Shown here: positions 18,851 through 27,869 of the stretch, piece by piece
Layout: each line of letters begins with the position of its first letter
Numbering within the stretch: position 1 is the first letter of the stretch
From: Pelagibacteraceae bacterium AG-426-G02
Lineage (GTDB): Bacteria > Pseudomonadota > Alphaproteobacteria > Pelagibacterales > Pelagibacteraceae
Assembly: GCA_003213155.1 (NCBI GenBank)
Contig: QCNQ01000001.1
Location: 84,462 to 148,461 of the forward strand
Direction: 5' to 3'
DNA length: 64,000 nucleotides
The notes under the pieces: model-generated
Seen by the model: the letters and a program-made list of their open reading frames with translations, nothing else
The model's database searches: none
Told to the model about the DNA's origin: nothing
Position numbers and translations under genes: made by a program

Positions 18851-19052
18851 TTATTCTTTTTTTGTTCGAATCTTGATTATCGTCAGAAATATTTTTAGGT
18901 TCATTGTCATCAGTCACATCTGATGCCATACCCTTTTTAAAACTTTTTATTCCTTTTGCTACATCGCCCATAAGGCTAGAAATTTTTCCTCTACCAAATA
19001 ATAATACCACAAGTATTACAACGATTGCTATTTGCCAAATTCCAATGCTCAT
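18851..19052 (-). CDS. tatA: Sec-independent translocase TatA, stop removed by a one-base homopolymer excess
   Basis: Starting at 19052, the sequence shows a classic Tat[21 protein letters not shown], the FGRGK hinge, and the amphipathic helix [16 protein letters not shown]. TatA oligomerises to form the Tat translocation path. After an acidic tail the frame crosses an A7 tract (plus-strand T7 at 18857-18863) and runs on into TatB. With A6 the protein would end KKE and stop at 18851-18853, 66 aa, just 5 bp before the tatB ATG. The coordinates given assume that correction. Confidence 0.82.
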
Positions 19053-19102
19053 AGAAAACTTATAACCTTTTTATCAATAATTGAAAAGTCTAATTTGTAG
19101 GC

Positions 19103-19805
19103 TTAGTTCTTCTCATCCGAGTCAAGAGTGCTACTTAACATTTCATCAATATTTGAATAAATGTCCTCTTTTTTATCATCTTGTTTTTCTTTATAGAATT
19201 TTCCAGTACCAAAAATAGCGTTATCAATATTGGTACTATCAATTAAACCTGCAGCTCCAAGTTCATCTACTGTTGGTAAATCAGATAATTTTTGCAAGTT
19301 AAAATGGCTTAAAAAGTCATCCGTCGTAACATATTGAATAGGTCGACCAGGGACATTTTTTCGTCCACCAGGTTTAACCCAATTTAATTCCATTAAAATT
19401 TCTAATGTGTTTGTTCCAAAAGCTACACCTCTTATTTCCTCTATCTCTGCTCGAGTAACTGGCTGATGATAAACAATTATAGCAAGAGTTTCTATCGCAG
19501 CTTTTGATAATTTTTTTTCAACAGTTTTTTCTTGGGTCATTAAATTTGAAAGATTAGGTGAGGTTCTAAAAGACCATTTTTTAGAAATGCAAACTAAGTT
19601 AATACCCCGATTTGAATATTCAGCTTGTAATTTTAACAAAATTTTTTCGACATCTGTTTTTTTAGATATCTTATTTTCAATAGTTTCAATATCTAATGGT
19701 TCTGCAGCAGCAAAAACAATTCCTTCAATTTCCTTTTCGATTGAAGATAATTTAGTTGGAAAATTAATAATATTGTCTTTTTTTCTTAATCTTTTTTTTT
19801 ATCAT
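19103..19805 (-). CDS. scpB: Segregation and condensation protein B, start separated by a frameshift
   Basis: ScpB joins ScpA and SMC to form the condensin that compacts and segregates the chromosome. The winged-helix core (KLSKAAIETLAIIVYHQPVTRAEIEEIRG...GRPIQYVTTDDFL) is intact, but the first canonical in-frame start is a TTG at 19639, inside the domain. Upstream the same frame still encodes conserved ScpB sequence (IEGIVFAAAEPLDIETIENKI) with no start until a stop at about 19802. The real start is almost certainly the ATG at 19805, overlapping the scpA stop as ATGA; it is out of frame by one base. Removing one A from either the A9 (19792-19800) or A7 (19778-19784) tract joins them into a 233-aa protein. 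Confidence 0.88.
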
Positions 19806-20545
19806 TTGTTTTCTTTTATATAAATATCATCAAAAAGGTTTTCTTGCTTTATGCTTAGGTTGCCCTCCTTGACCAACTCAAGAGACCCTGCAAATATTCC
19901 TGCTTTACCGGTTCGTTTGTATTTTGATCCACTTTTAAAACTTTTCGGTATTAAATCATCTAATTTTTTCCAATCCATTAATTTTCCAAAAAAATCTTTT
20001 ATAGTTTTTATACCTTCTTCTGTTGTAAAAACTGGTAATTTTGGAATATTAATTCTCTGAAAATCTTTAGTCATAATTATAGTGGAATAGGTTTTCATGA
20101 GGTCAAATAAATTTAATTTATACTCACTATTGTAGATAGGCCTTATGCCTGCTCTCATACCTCTAGTTCTAATTTCTCTGCCTAATCTTTTTCTTTTAAG
20201 CATCTGTTCAGATAATAACCTTATTAATTCAAGTTTCTTAAGTTGAAGTTTTAATTTTTCAGCTACTTCTTGAACTTTAAATTCTTCTTCAGGGGTGCCT
20301 GGTAATAGTAATTTTGATTTTAAATATGCTAACCATGTTGCCATTAATAAGTATTCTGAAGCAATCTCTAAATTTAATTTTTTTTCTTGAGTAATAAAAT
20401 CATGAAACTGATCTGCTAATTTTGTAATAGATATATCCTCAAGATTAACTTTTTGAGCTTTTGCTAGATCTAAAAGGACATCTAATGGACCATTATAGTT
20501 TTCAACATCTACTTTAAAAAGTTCAGAATCATTTTCAATCATCAA
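19802..20545 (-). CDS. scpA: Segregation and condensation protein A
   Basis: ScpA is the kleisin of the SMC condensin. The 247 aa open with the family signature VDVENYNGPLDVLLDLAKAQKVNLEDISITKLADQF and include YLLMATWLAYLKSKLLLP. The C-terminal winged-helix portion that binds the SMC head is present. It ends in an ATGA overlap with the true scpB start, and nagZ lies 6 bp upstream. Confidence 0.96.
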   Translation of the reverse strand: MMIENDSELFKVDVENYNGPLDVLLDLAKAQKVNLEDISITKLADQFHDFITQEKKLNLEIASEYLLMATWLAYLKSKLLLPGTPEEEFKVQEVAEKLKLQLKKLELIRLLSEQMLKRKRLGREIRTRGMRAGIRPIYNSEYKLNLFDLMKTYSTIIMTKDFQRINIPKLPVFTTEEGIKTIKDFFGKLMDWKKLDDLIPKSFKSGSKYKRTGKAGIFAGSLELVKEGNLSIKQENLFDDIYIKENK

Positions 20546-20551
20546 TTAATA

Positions 20552-21499
20552 TTAACTTAAAATTTTGTAAAATTGTGATGTTTTTTTTACGAGAAAAGGA
20601 TTTATCAATGGTGAATTATTTCCTACAATTTTCATTTCATTTAAATTTCCATTACAATGTAAGGCTAAATTACAACCTGCACTAAACGTTTTGATTGTAT
20701 TTTCTTTTAAATTACCCTTAAGACTTTTCATGGATAAATCATCAGAAATTAGAATATCTTTAAAACCAATTTTATTGCGAATTAATTTAATAAATTTTTT
20801 TGAGTGAGTAACACAATTTTCTTTGTCAATTTGAGTAAAAATTATGTGAGCGGTCATTGCAAAAAAAGTTTTTTTATTTTTAAATGGAAGAAAATCTTTC
20901 TTAGTTAGATAACTCAATTTTTTATTTACCATTGGAGTAAAATGGTGACTGTCTACTTTTGCAAGACCATGTCCTGGGATATGCTTTATGACTGTCCCAA
21001 TACCATTTTGATGAAAATAATTGATACAATAATCTCCTATTTTAGATACAATTTTGGGATTATTGGAAAAAGATCTATTCCCAATGATATTTGATGCACC
21101 TTTAATTCTTAAATCTAAGACAGGGGAAGTATTAATATTAATACCAAGAGATTTTAATAAATATGAAGTTTTATCAATAAATAATTTATAATAAAATTTA
21201 AATTCATCTACATTTTTAACATATTTTTTTCCAAAAAATTCTGAAGTCAAATTATCGAATGATATAATATTTTTTAACCGGTTAACTTTACCCCCTTCTT
21301 GATCAATTAAAATAGGATATTTTTTATCTTTAAATAATTTCCTTATGGACATGGTAAGTTTTAGAGTTTGATCAATATTTTTAATATTTCTTGTAAATAA
21401 GATAACTCCCCAAGGTTTATATTTTTTAAGAAATGACTTTTCTTTTGCTGAAAGTTTTGTTGATTTGATACCAACAATAAAAGATCGACGTTTATTCAT
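20552..21499 (-). CDS. nagZ: Beta-N-acetylhexosaminidase, NagZ-like (GH3)
   Basis: NagZ removes N-acetylglucosamine from anhydromuropeptides during cytoplasmic peptidoglycan recycling. The 315-aa, single-domain glycoside hydrolase family 3 protein shows the NagZ signature KHIPGHGLAKVDSHHFTP with the catalytic His loop, the early LIDQEGGKVNRLK motif, and the nucleophile Asp in ILISDDLSMKSL. It has no signal peptide, as expected for the cytoplasmic enzyme. It overlaps the upstream membrane-protein gene by 8 bp. Confidence 0.92.
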   Translation of the reverse strand: MNKRRSFIVGIKSTKLSAKEKSFLKKYKPWGVILFTRNIKNIDQTLKLTMSIRKLFKDKKYPILIDQEGGKVNRLKNIISFDNLTSEFFGKKYVKNVDEFKFYYKLFIDKTSYLLKSLGININTSPVLDLRIKGASNIIGNRSFSNNPKIVSKIGDYCINYFHQNGIGTVIKHIPGHGLAKVDSHHFTPMVNKKLSYLTKKDFLPFKNKKTFFAMTAHIIFTQIDKENCVTHSKKFIKLIRNKIGFKDILISDDLSMKSLKGNLKENTIKTFSAGCNLALHCNGNLNEMKIVGNNSPLINPFLVKKTSQFYKILS

Positions 21500-21755
21500 T
21501 ATTTTCTAATAATTTCCAAAAATTAAATTTTTTCTTTTTTTTGTTGTTTGTTTGCTCAACGTATTCAATAATATTTTTCGTATCATCTTCTAAAATTGGT
21601 AATTTTTCTGAGTAAGTATTTATCTTATTTTCGATATTGTTGAGTGATCTATATGATTTTTTTTTATAGGCATCAGAAAAATAATATTTTGCTGTAAAAA
21701 AAATAAAAAGACCAATAATAAAAACAAAAATAATATATTTGATTTCTTTAAACAT
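21492..21755 (-). CDS. Small single-span membrane protein of unknown function
   Basis: This 87-aa frame begins at the ATG at 21755, one base inside the proper argS stop (TAATG). It has one membrane helix near the N-terminus (about residues 8-27, IIFVFIIGLFIFFTAKYYF), a charged region and a Lys-rich C-terminus ending KFNFWKLLENNE. As sequenced it is fused in frame to ArgS, but that results from an extra A in an A7 tract. In related genomes I recall a SPOR-domain membrane protein in this position; no SPOR domain is visible here, so this could be a shortened relative or unrelated. It overlaps nagZ by 8 bp, suggesting one transcript. Confidence 0.6.
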   Translation of the reverse strand: MFKEIKYIIFVFIIGLFIFFTAKYYFSDAYKKKSYRSLNNIENKINTYSEKLPILEDDTKNIIEYVEQTNNKKKKKFNFWKLLENNE

Positions 21756-23489
21756 TACATTTTTTTCAGGAGCTGACACACCTACGATATTCATTCCAGA
21801 TTTAATAACATTTGATATAAGTTTTAATAAAACTAATTTGTCATTTGATATCTTCTTATTCTCATTTATAAATCTTTTTTCAGGATTATCTTTTCCCAAG
21901 TTCCAGTAAGAATGAAAGAGAGAGGCTAGTTCATAAAGATAAACAGGAATTCTATGTGGTTCTAGCTTCTTGCTAGATATTTCGATACACTTTGGCCACT
22001 CAGATATTTTTTTTAAAATATTTATTTCATGGTCAGAATATTCAAAATTATATTCATCAATCTTTAAATCTTTTTTTAAATCTATTTCCAAATGTCTAAA
22101 AACAGATGAAATTCGAGCATAACAATATTGTACATAATACAAAGGATTGTCTTTTGATTTTTCAATTACATTATCAAAATCAAAATCGAGTTCGACATCA
22201 TTACTTCTATTTAACATAATGAATCGAGTAGCATCTTTTCCAACTTCATTAATCAAATCATCAACAGTTATATAATCACCTTTACGTTTTGACATTTTAA
22301 ATGGTTTTTTATCCTTTATAAGTTTTACAAGTTGACTAACTTTACAAATAAGTTTTCCTTTAGAGTTTGATAAAGCATCAACAGAGGATGTAATTCTTTT
22401 AATATAACCCGCATGATCCGCACCTAAAATATTTATTAAGTAGTCAAACTTTCTATCCAATTTATTTTTATGGTAGGCAACATCACTGGCAAAATAAGTC
22501 CAAGCACCATCGGATTTTTGTAATGCTCTATCTTTGTCATCACCAAAATCAGTTGATTTGAAAAGTAATTGTTCTCTTTCAACCCAATTATTATCATCCT
22601 CACCAGCTGGAGCTTTAATTTTACCTTTATAAACAAATTTATTTTTTTGAAGATTTTCTACTACTTTTTCAACTTCTTGATTAATCACTAATTTTTTTTC
22701 ACTGACGAAATTATCGTGAATTATGCCAAGGCTACTAAGATTTTTTTTTATTAATTTTATTGCCTCGTCTATAGACAGACTCGTTAATTGTTCAGATATT
22801 GCATCATAATTAGTAAAATCTATTTTTGGATTTGAAGAAATGATATTATTTGCAAAAATAATCAAATATTCACCAGGATAAAGATCTTCATTATCTGTTG
22901 GAAAAGTTTCATTAAATTTGATTTCTCTTATTCTAAAATATACTGATTTTGTGAAATTAATTATCTGATTTCCATAGTCATTCACATAATATTCTTTAGT
23001 AACTTTATGATTATTAAATGATAAAACATTTGAAATTACATCTCCTAAAATGGCACCTCGGCAATGACCCACATGTAAAGGCCCTGTTGGATTAGCAGAA
23101 ACAAATTCAATTAAATAATTTTTCTTTTGCTCATTTGTATTTATTCCAAATGTTTTAGCGTTCTTAATAATTTCTTTTGAAAAATTTGTCCAAAACACAG
23201 GTTGAAATTTAATATTTATAAATCCAGGTTTTACGATTGATACCTCTTTTATTGACTTGTCTTCATTTTCAATACTCTTTGCTAAGGTTTCAGCTAATTC
23301 CAAAGGGGGCTTTTGATTTATTTTTGACAAAACCATCGCAACATTTGTAGAAATGTCACAATTAAATTTCTCAGGTGGAATTTCGGTGTTTATTCCATCT
23401 AAATTATCTGGCAAAATTATTTTACCCTTTTTCGATAAATCTAGAATAATCTTTTTTATTTTATCTAAGTATTGATCAAAAATGTTCAT
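21755..23489 (-). CDS. argS: Arginyl-tRNA synthetase, C-terminus altered by a one-base homopolymer excess
   Basis: A class I synthetase that charges tRNA-Arg. The HIGH motif is in FVSANPTGPLHVGHCRGAIL (about residues 128-147), the KMSKRKGDY motif is near residue 395, and the C-terminal anticodon-binding helical domain carries YVQYCYARISSVFRHLE. As sequenced, the frame runs past the expected end into the next gene: GVSAPEK is followed by NV instead of the near-universal terminal Met. If the A7 tract (plus-strand T7 at 21760-21766) is A6, the end is APEKM-stop, 577 aa, and the stop overlaps the next ATG as TAATG. Its start overlaps the dgt stop by 4 bp. Confidence 0.95.
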
Positions 23490-24604
23490 TTGATATCGTT
23501 ATAAAGGTTGATAGCATATCTATCAGTCATACCAGAAATAAAATCAGAAACTGATCGATATTTGTTTTTAGATAAATGTTCTTTTGAAATAAACTTTGCT
23601 GGATTTTTACTTATTTTGGTAAACAATTTTTTAATTATTAATTTACCTTTGTTATTTTTATTTAGCACATTCTTGTTATTGTACATTTTGGACCTTAAAA
23701 AATACCTAATTTCATTATCAGAATTTTTAATTTTATCAGAGAAATCAACCATAAGAAAATCAGTTTTATTCAAATCATTTCTACTTTTAATTTTATTTTG
23801 ATTAAGATTCTTGATGGTATTACTTATTAAATCTTTGATCATTATGTCAATTGAATCTCTTATAATCTGGTAAGTTGCAATCTTGTAATTTTTTTTGTTA
23901 ATCTTTTTTTTATATTTTCTATAAATATTTTTAAAAAAATCTATTTCTACTAACTCTTCTAATCTGAATAGATTTGCTTTAATGCCATCTTGTATATCAT
24001 GGTTATTATAAGCAATATCATCAGATATAGATGAAATTTGAGCCTCTAGTGATGGAAAGGTTTTAAAATTAATCATGTTTTTAAATTTTTTAACACCTAT
24101 CAATTCATCAACTAAATGAAAATCTTCAACTGGACCATTGTGTTTTAAAAGTCCCTCTAATGTTTCAACAGAAAGATTTAAGCCACTAAATTTCAAATAC
24201 TTATTTTCTAAAAACATAACAATTCTTAATGTTTGTAAATTGTGATCAAACCCTCCATGAATGCTCATACATTCATTCAAAGCATCTTCACCTGCATGAC
24301 CAAAAGGAGTGTGGCCCAAATCGTGCGCTAAACTGAGTGTTTCTGCTAAGTCCTCATTCAAACTGAAGTATCTAGCGATGGATCTTGCTATTTGAGCAAC
24401 CTCCATAGAATGAGTAATTCGAGTTCTATAATGATCCCCTTCAGTATTAACAAATACCTGTGTTTTATGTTTCAATCTTCTAAATGAAGCGCTGTGAATA
24501 ATACGATCTCTATCTCTTTGATAAGGTGATCTATATTTTGACAAAGATTCCTTAAATATCCTACCTTTACTTTTGAATTGACCTATCTTTGAGTATTTTT
24601 TCAT
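23486..24604 (-). CDS. dgt: Deoxyguanosinetriphosphate triphosphohydrolase-like protein
   Basis: An HD-superfamily phosphohydrolase that cleaves dNTPs to deoxynucleoside and triphosphate. The 372-aa length matches the type-2 dGTPase-like subfamily of alphaproteobacteria. Metal-binding motifs are visible: RITHSMEVAQIARSIARY, LAHDLGHTPFGHAGEDAL (HD pair) and the segment SSISDDIAYNNHDIQDG. The N-terminal RSPYQRDRDRIIHSASFRRLKHKTQVF stretch is characteristic. It diverges from the erpA-like gene 50 bp away. Confidence 0.93.
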   Translation of the reverse strand: MKKYSKIGQFKSKGRIFKESLSKYRSPYQRDRDRIIHSASFRRLKHKTQVFVNTEGDHYRTRITHSMEVAQIARSIARYFSLNEDLAETLSLAHDLGHTPFGHAGEDALNECMSIHGGFDHNLQTLRIVMFLENKYLKFSGLNLSVETLEGLLKHNGPVEDFHLVDELIGVKKFKNMINFKTFPSLEAQISSISDDIAYNNHDIQDGIKANLFRLEELVEIDFFKNIYRKYKKKINKKNYKIATYQIIRDSIDIMIKDLISNTIKNLNQNKIKSRNDLNKTDFLMVDFSDKIKNSDNEIRYFLRSKMYNNKNVLNKNNKGKLIIKKLFTKISKNPAKFISKEHLSKNKYRSVSDFISGMTDRYAINLYNDIK

Positions 24605-24654
24605 CCTTTAAAATAAAATATTAAGTATTATATTACTAATACCAGTGATCAATT

Positions 24655-24972
24655 ATGATTAAAGAAATTAAATTTACTGATAAAGCACTAAAACAGATCA
24701 ATGTTTTGCTCTCTAAAAAAGATAAAGGGTCTTTTTTTAGAATCGCTATTAAAGGTGGTGGTTGTTCAGGATTTCAATACGAATTCACTTTTGATAAAGA
24801 AAAATCAAAAGATGATTTAAACTTTGAAAATATTTTAATTGATAAAACTTCAGCAGATTTATTAAAAGGCTCTGAAGTTGATTATGTTTCAGAATTAATT
24901 GGTGAACAATTTAAGATAACAAATCCACAAACTAAGTCATCTTGTGGTTGTGGTGTTTCTTTTTCTCTTTAA
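24655..24972 (+). CDS. erpA: Iron-sulfur cluster insertion protein (ErpA/IscA family)
   Basis: A 105-aa A-type carrier that hands Fe-S clusters to apoproteins. The three conserved cysteines are in GGGCSGFQYEF and SSCGCGVSF near the C-terminus. ErpA, IscA and SufA are hard to separate by sequence; isolated position next to dgt/xth, away from suf genes, favours an ErpA-type role. Its stop shares a base with the xth start (TAATG at 24970-24974). Confidence 0.88.
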   Translation: MIKEIKFTDKALKQINVLLSKKDKGSFFRIAIKGGGCSGFQYEFTFDKEKSKDDLNFENILIDKTSADLLKGSEVDYVSELIGEQFKITNPQTKSSCGCGVSFSL

Positions 24973-25748
24973 TGATTATTTCTTCATGGAATGTAAATTC
25001 TGTGAGAGCTCGTATTGATAATATTAAAAGTTATCTCTTAAAATATAAACCAGATATCCTAATGATGCAGGAAATCAAAACAGAGGATGTAAACTTTCCC
25101 TATGATGATTTTTCAGCAATGGATTATGAAAGTCACGTATTCGGCCAAAAAAGTTATAATGGGGTTGCTATTATATCTAAAGGTAAATTAAAAAATATTA
25201 AAACTGACTTAATTAAAGATAAATTAAAGCAATCAAGAATAATTTCAGCTGAACTGGAGTATAAAAAGAAAAATATTCAATTAATAAACATTTATACACC
25301 TAATGGAAATCCTGTAGATACGGATAAATATAAATACAAGAAACAATGGTTGGATGATTTAATTAAACAATTAAAGAATTTAAGTAAAAAAAATTCAAAT
25401 ATTATTCTTGCTGGAGATTTTAACATTATTCCAGCAGCTGAAGATGTTTATAATCCAAAAAGTTTTGAGGATGATGCTCTGTTTAGATTAGAAATAAGAA
25501 AAAAATTAAGAGAAATGATCAACCTTGGTTTTAGTGATGTCTATAGACATTTTAATGAAACTAAGGAAGGTTATACCTTTTGGGACTACATGAGAGGTGC
25601 TTGGCAAAAAAATAATGGGATGCGAATTGATCACTTCTTAGTTTCAAATTCTTTAATTGATCAAATTAAAGGTATAAATATTAATAAAGATCCAAGAGGT
25701 CGTGAAAAACCTTCAGATCATACACCGATTGAGATAACTTTAGCTTAG
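24972..25748 (+). CDS. xth: Exodeoxyribonuclease III
   Basis: An AP endonuclease/3'-exonuclease of the EEP superfamily for base-excision repair. I start at 24972 (MIISSWNVNSVRARI), which gives 258 aa and a TAATG junction with the upstream gene; an upstream in-frame ATG at 24942 would only add shadow sequence of the erpA C-terminus. Motifs: catalytic SWNVNSVRAR, the Glu in LMMQEIKTED, INIYTPNG, AGDFNIIP and the C-terminal SDHTPIEI catalytic His. Its 3' end overlaps the convergent reductase gene by 9 bp. Confidence 0.95.
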   Translation: MIISSWNVNSVRARIDNIKSYLLKYKPDILMMQEIKTEDVNFPYDDFSAMDYESHVFGQKSYNGVAIISKGKLKNIKTDLIKDKLKQSRIISAELEYKKKNIQLINIYTPNGNPVDTDKYKYKKQWLDDLIKQLKNLSKKNSNIILAGDFNIIPAAEDVYNPKSFEDDALFRLEIRKKLREMINLGFSDVYRHFNETKEGYTFWDYMRGAWQKNNGMRIDHFLVSNSLIDQIKGININKDPRGREKPSDHTPIEITLA

Positions 25749-26738
25749 AGATTTTATTTTATTAACCAATTCTTCATTAATATTTCGAGGGCCTTTATCT
25801 AATCTATTCTTGTGTCTTCTTTCACCTGGAAGTCTAACCCCATCAAAAGATTTCATTTTATCAAAAAATTCATCTGCATGTTTTTGCCAATTTGTTCCTG
25901 AAGTTTTGTCAGGTGAAATTGCAATGATAAATTCTCCCCCGCTTGGTGGTCCACCATCATTATTATCTTTAGCTGCTGTTTCAAAACTAAAATTATCACC
26001 AACCAAAGCACCAGCCATTAACTCAACCATCATTGCTATTGCTGAACCTTTGTAACCACCAAAAGGAAGTAATACACCACCATCTGCAATTGCGCCTGGA
26101 TCAGTAGTCTCTTTACCATCTTTAGTTAAACCAGTTCCAAGTGGAACTTTGTGCCCTTCTCTTTTTGCAACTTGAACTTCTCCCATTGCCATTGATGCTG
26201 TGGCCATATCGTAAACAACTGGAGTTTTGCCAGGTCGTGGCCAAGCAAATGAAATCGGATTTGTACCAAACAATGGTTTGATTGCACCAGCAGGTGCTAC
26301 AGCAGGTTTGTAAGATGTGCAAGCAAAGGCAACCAAACCTTCCTCTGCTAACTTTTCTGTTTCAGGCCACATCGCTGCCATGTGATGAGAATTATTTATT
26401 GCTAGCACTGCTACACCATTTTCTTTTGCAGCTTTAGCTAATTCAGGCAACCCTTTATTTAAAACTACTGGTGCTAAACAATTATTGCCTTGAACTTTTA
26501 TAACTGATGAAGAAATTTTTTTAATTTCAGGCTTTCCTTTACCATTAATTTTTCCGCTTTTTAAACCACTCACATATGCAGGTAATCTAAACAAACCATG
26601 TGATAAAGATCCATCCCTTTCGGCATTTCTAATCAGGTCAGACAGAATAGAAGCTGTTTCATCATCACAACCATTAGCTAGTAAAGTTTTTTTAGCTAAA
26701 TCAAAAATTTCATCTAATGTCAGGGAAACTGTACTCAT
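25740..26738 (-). CDS. Ldh/malate-type NAD(P)-dependent oxidoreductase, DpkA-like
   Basis: A 332-aa member of the LDH2/malate dehydrogenase family (DpkA, AllD, ComC relatives), which reduce 2-oxo acids or cyclic imines. Conserved family elements are GLFRLPAYVSGLKSG, INNSHHMAAMWPETE with the catalytic His, LFGTNPISFAWPRPG and LPFGGYKGSAIAMMVELMAG. The HHMAAMWPE segment resembles delta1-piperideine-2-carboxylate/pyrroline-2-carboxylate reductases more than malate enzymes, suggesting amino-acid catabolism, but this is inference. It is a single-gene unit between xth and znuA. Confidence 0.8.
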   Translation of the reverse strand: MSTVSLTLDEIFDLAKKTLLANGCDDETASILSDLIRNAERDGSLSHGLFRLPAYVSGLKSGKINGKGKPEIKKISSSVIKVQGNNCLAPVVLNKGLPELAKAAKENGVAVLAINNSHHMAAMWPETEKLAEEGLVAFACTSYKPAVAPAGAIKPLFGTNPISFAWPRPGKTPVVYDMATASMAMGEVQVAKREGHKVPLGTGLTKDGKETTDPGAIADGGVLLPFGGYKGSAIAMMVELMAGALVGDNFSFETAAKDNNDGGPPSGGEFIIAISPDKTSGTNWQKHADEFFDKMKSFDGVRLPGERRHKNRLDKGPRNINEELVNKIKSLS

Positions 26739-26780
26739 CCCATTATTAGATATTATTTATAACTAAAGATCAATTTCTAA

Positions 26781-27833
26781 TTAACAACCTTTGAAAGATT
26801 TTGACATATTGCCAATTAAATCAAAATATAAATCCTTACCTGGATCAAGTGTAGCTCCTAATGGATCGATTACACCTGTTGCAACATTAGTATCTTTTGC
26901 TACAGCTTTAATAATATCAGGATTAAATTGAGGCTCTGAAAATATACAACTAACTTTATCATGCTCAATTACCTCTCTGATTTCAGCTAATTGCTCAGCA
27001 CCCGGCATAACGTCTGTATTTACTGTAAATGCTCCAAGAATATTTATCCCAAATCTTTTTTCAAAGTATTGATAGGCGTCATGGAAGACTACTGATTTAA
27101 AATCTTTATTTAATTCAGACTTAACTTTTTTTGTAAGTTTATCTAAATCGTTATGAGCTTTTTTTAAATTTGCTTTATATTTAGCCTCATTTTTTTGATC
27201 ATTTTCGATTAAGTGCTCAGCCATCTCGCTTAAAATTACTTTTGCATTCATAGGATCTAACCAGATATGTGGATCAAATTCGCCATGTGCATGTCCTTCA
27301 TGACCATGCTCATCGTGACCATCTGTTTTATGCTCATCGTCATGTCCGTGTTCATCATGACCATGTTCTTTTTCCTTTTTATCATGATCGTGATCGTCAT
27401 GATCATCCTCTTTTTTTGCATGATCATCATGATCGTCTTCTTTATGACCATGATCATGCTCTTCAAAAATATTTCTTTCTCTAAATTTAAGTTTAGTTAA
27501 ACCTTTAATTTCCATTAATTCAATTTTTTCAGCTTTTTTTGCAATAGTTTTTAATGGTTTTTCTAAGAAACTTTCTATGTCCTCTCCTACCCAAAATATA
27601 ATATCTGCATTTTGAATCATTTTTGCATGTGATGGTTTAAGAGCAAATCCATGTGGTGAAGCATAACCATCAACGATTAAATCTGGTTTACCAACACCAT
27701 CCATTAAATAACTTGCAAGAGAATGGATTGGTTTAATTGTTGCAACTACTTTAATTTCAGCGTTTGCTGGCACAAAAATTGTTAAGAATGATAATATTGA
27801 TAGGATTAATGGTAATTTCTTTATGTTTTTCAT
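26781..27833 (-). CDS. znuA: Zinc ABC transporter substrate-binding protein ZnuA
   Basis: Periplasmic zinc receptor of the ZnuABC importer. I start at 27833 (MKNIKKLPLILSIL), giving 350 aa with a clean signal peptide; an in-frame upstream ATG would start within the Zur boxes. Zinc ligands of the cluster A-I family are at GYASPHGFALKPS, the FDPHIWLDP segment, and VVFHDAYQYF. Between the first two is an approximately 60-residue His/Asp-rich loop (about residues 120-185), typical of ZnuA and proposed to buffer zinc. A Cys pair near the C-terminus and in IFSEPQF context is as in the family. Diverges from znuC. Confidence 0.96.
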   Translation of the reverse strand: MKNIKKLPLILSILSFLTIFVPANAEIKVVATIKPIHSLASYLMDGVGKPDLIVDGYASPHGFALKPSHAKMIQNADIIFWVGEDIESFLEKPLKTIAKKAEKIELMEIKGLTKLKFRERNIFEEHDHGHKEDDHDDHAKKEDDHDDHDHDKKEKEHGHDEHGHDDEHKTDGHDEHGHEGHAHGEFDPHIWLDPMNAKVILSEMAEHLIENDQKNEAKYKANLKKAHNDLDKLTKKVKSELNKDFKSVVFHDAYQYFEKRFGINILGAFTVNTDVMPGAEQLAEIREVIEHDKVSCIFSEPQFNPDIIKAVAKDTNVATGVIDPLGATLDPGKDLYFDLIGNMSKSFKGC

Positions 27834-27850
27834 ATGTTGTATATTTAAAT

Positions 27851-27865
27851 TGTTATAATATAACA
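27851..27865. promoter_or_regulatory. Zur box 1, perfect palindrome
   Basis: TGTTATAATATAACA is a complete palindrome around a central A and matches the alphaproteobacterial Zur operator core (TGTTATANTATAACA). It is in the 70-bp divergent promoter between znuA and znuC, the expected site for zinc-dependent repression of both transcription units by the Zur encoded at 29470. Seen directly; the regulatory role is inferred from family knowledge. Confidence 0.85.
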
Positions 27866-27869
27866 CTAT

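Noticed and set aside
27260..27470. Repeat array or CRISPR-like structure in the znuA coding region
   Set aside because: Repeats are short, irregular and fully explained by codons for a His/Asp-rich protein loop.
27257..27500. Long alternative frames on both strands within znuA
   Set aside because: They arise from the repetitive His/Asp codons of the ZnuA loop.
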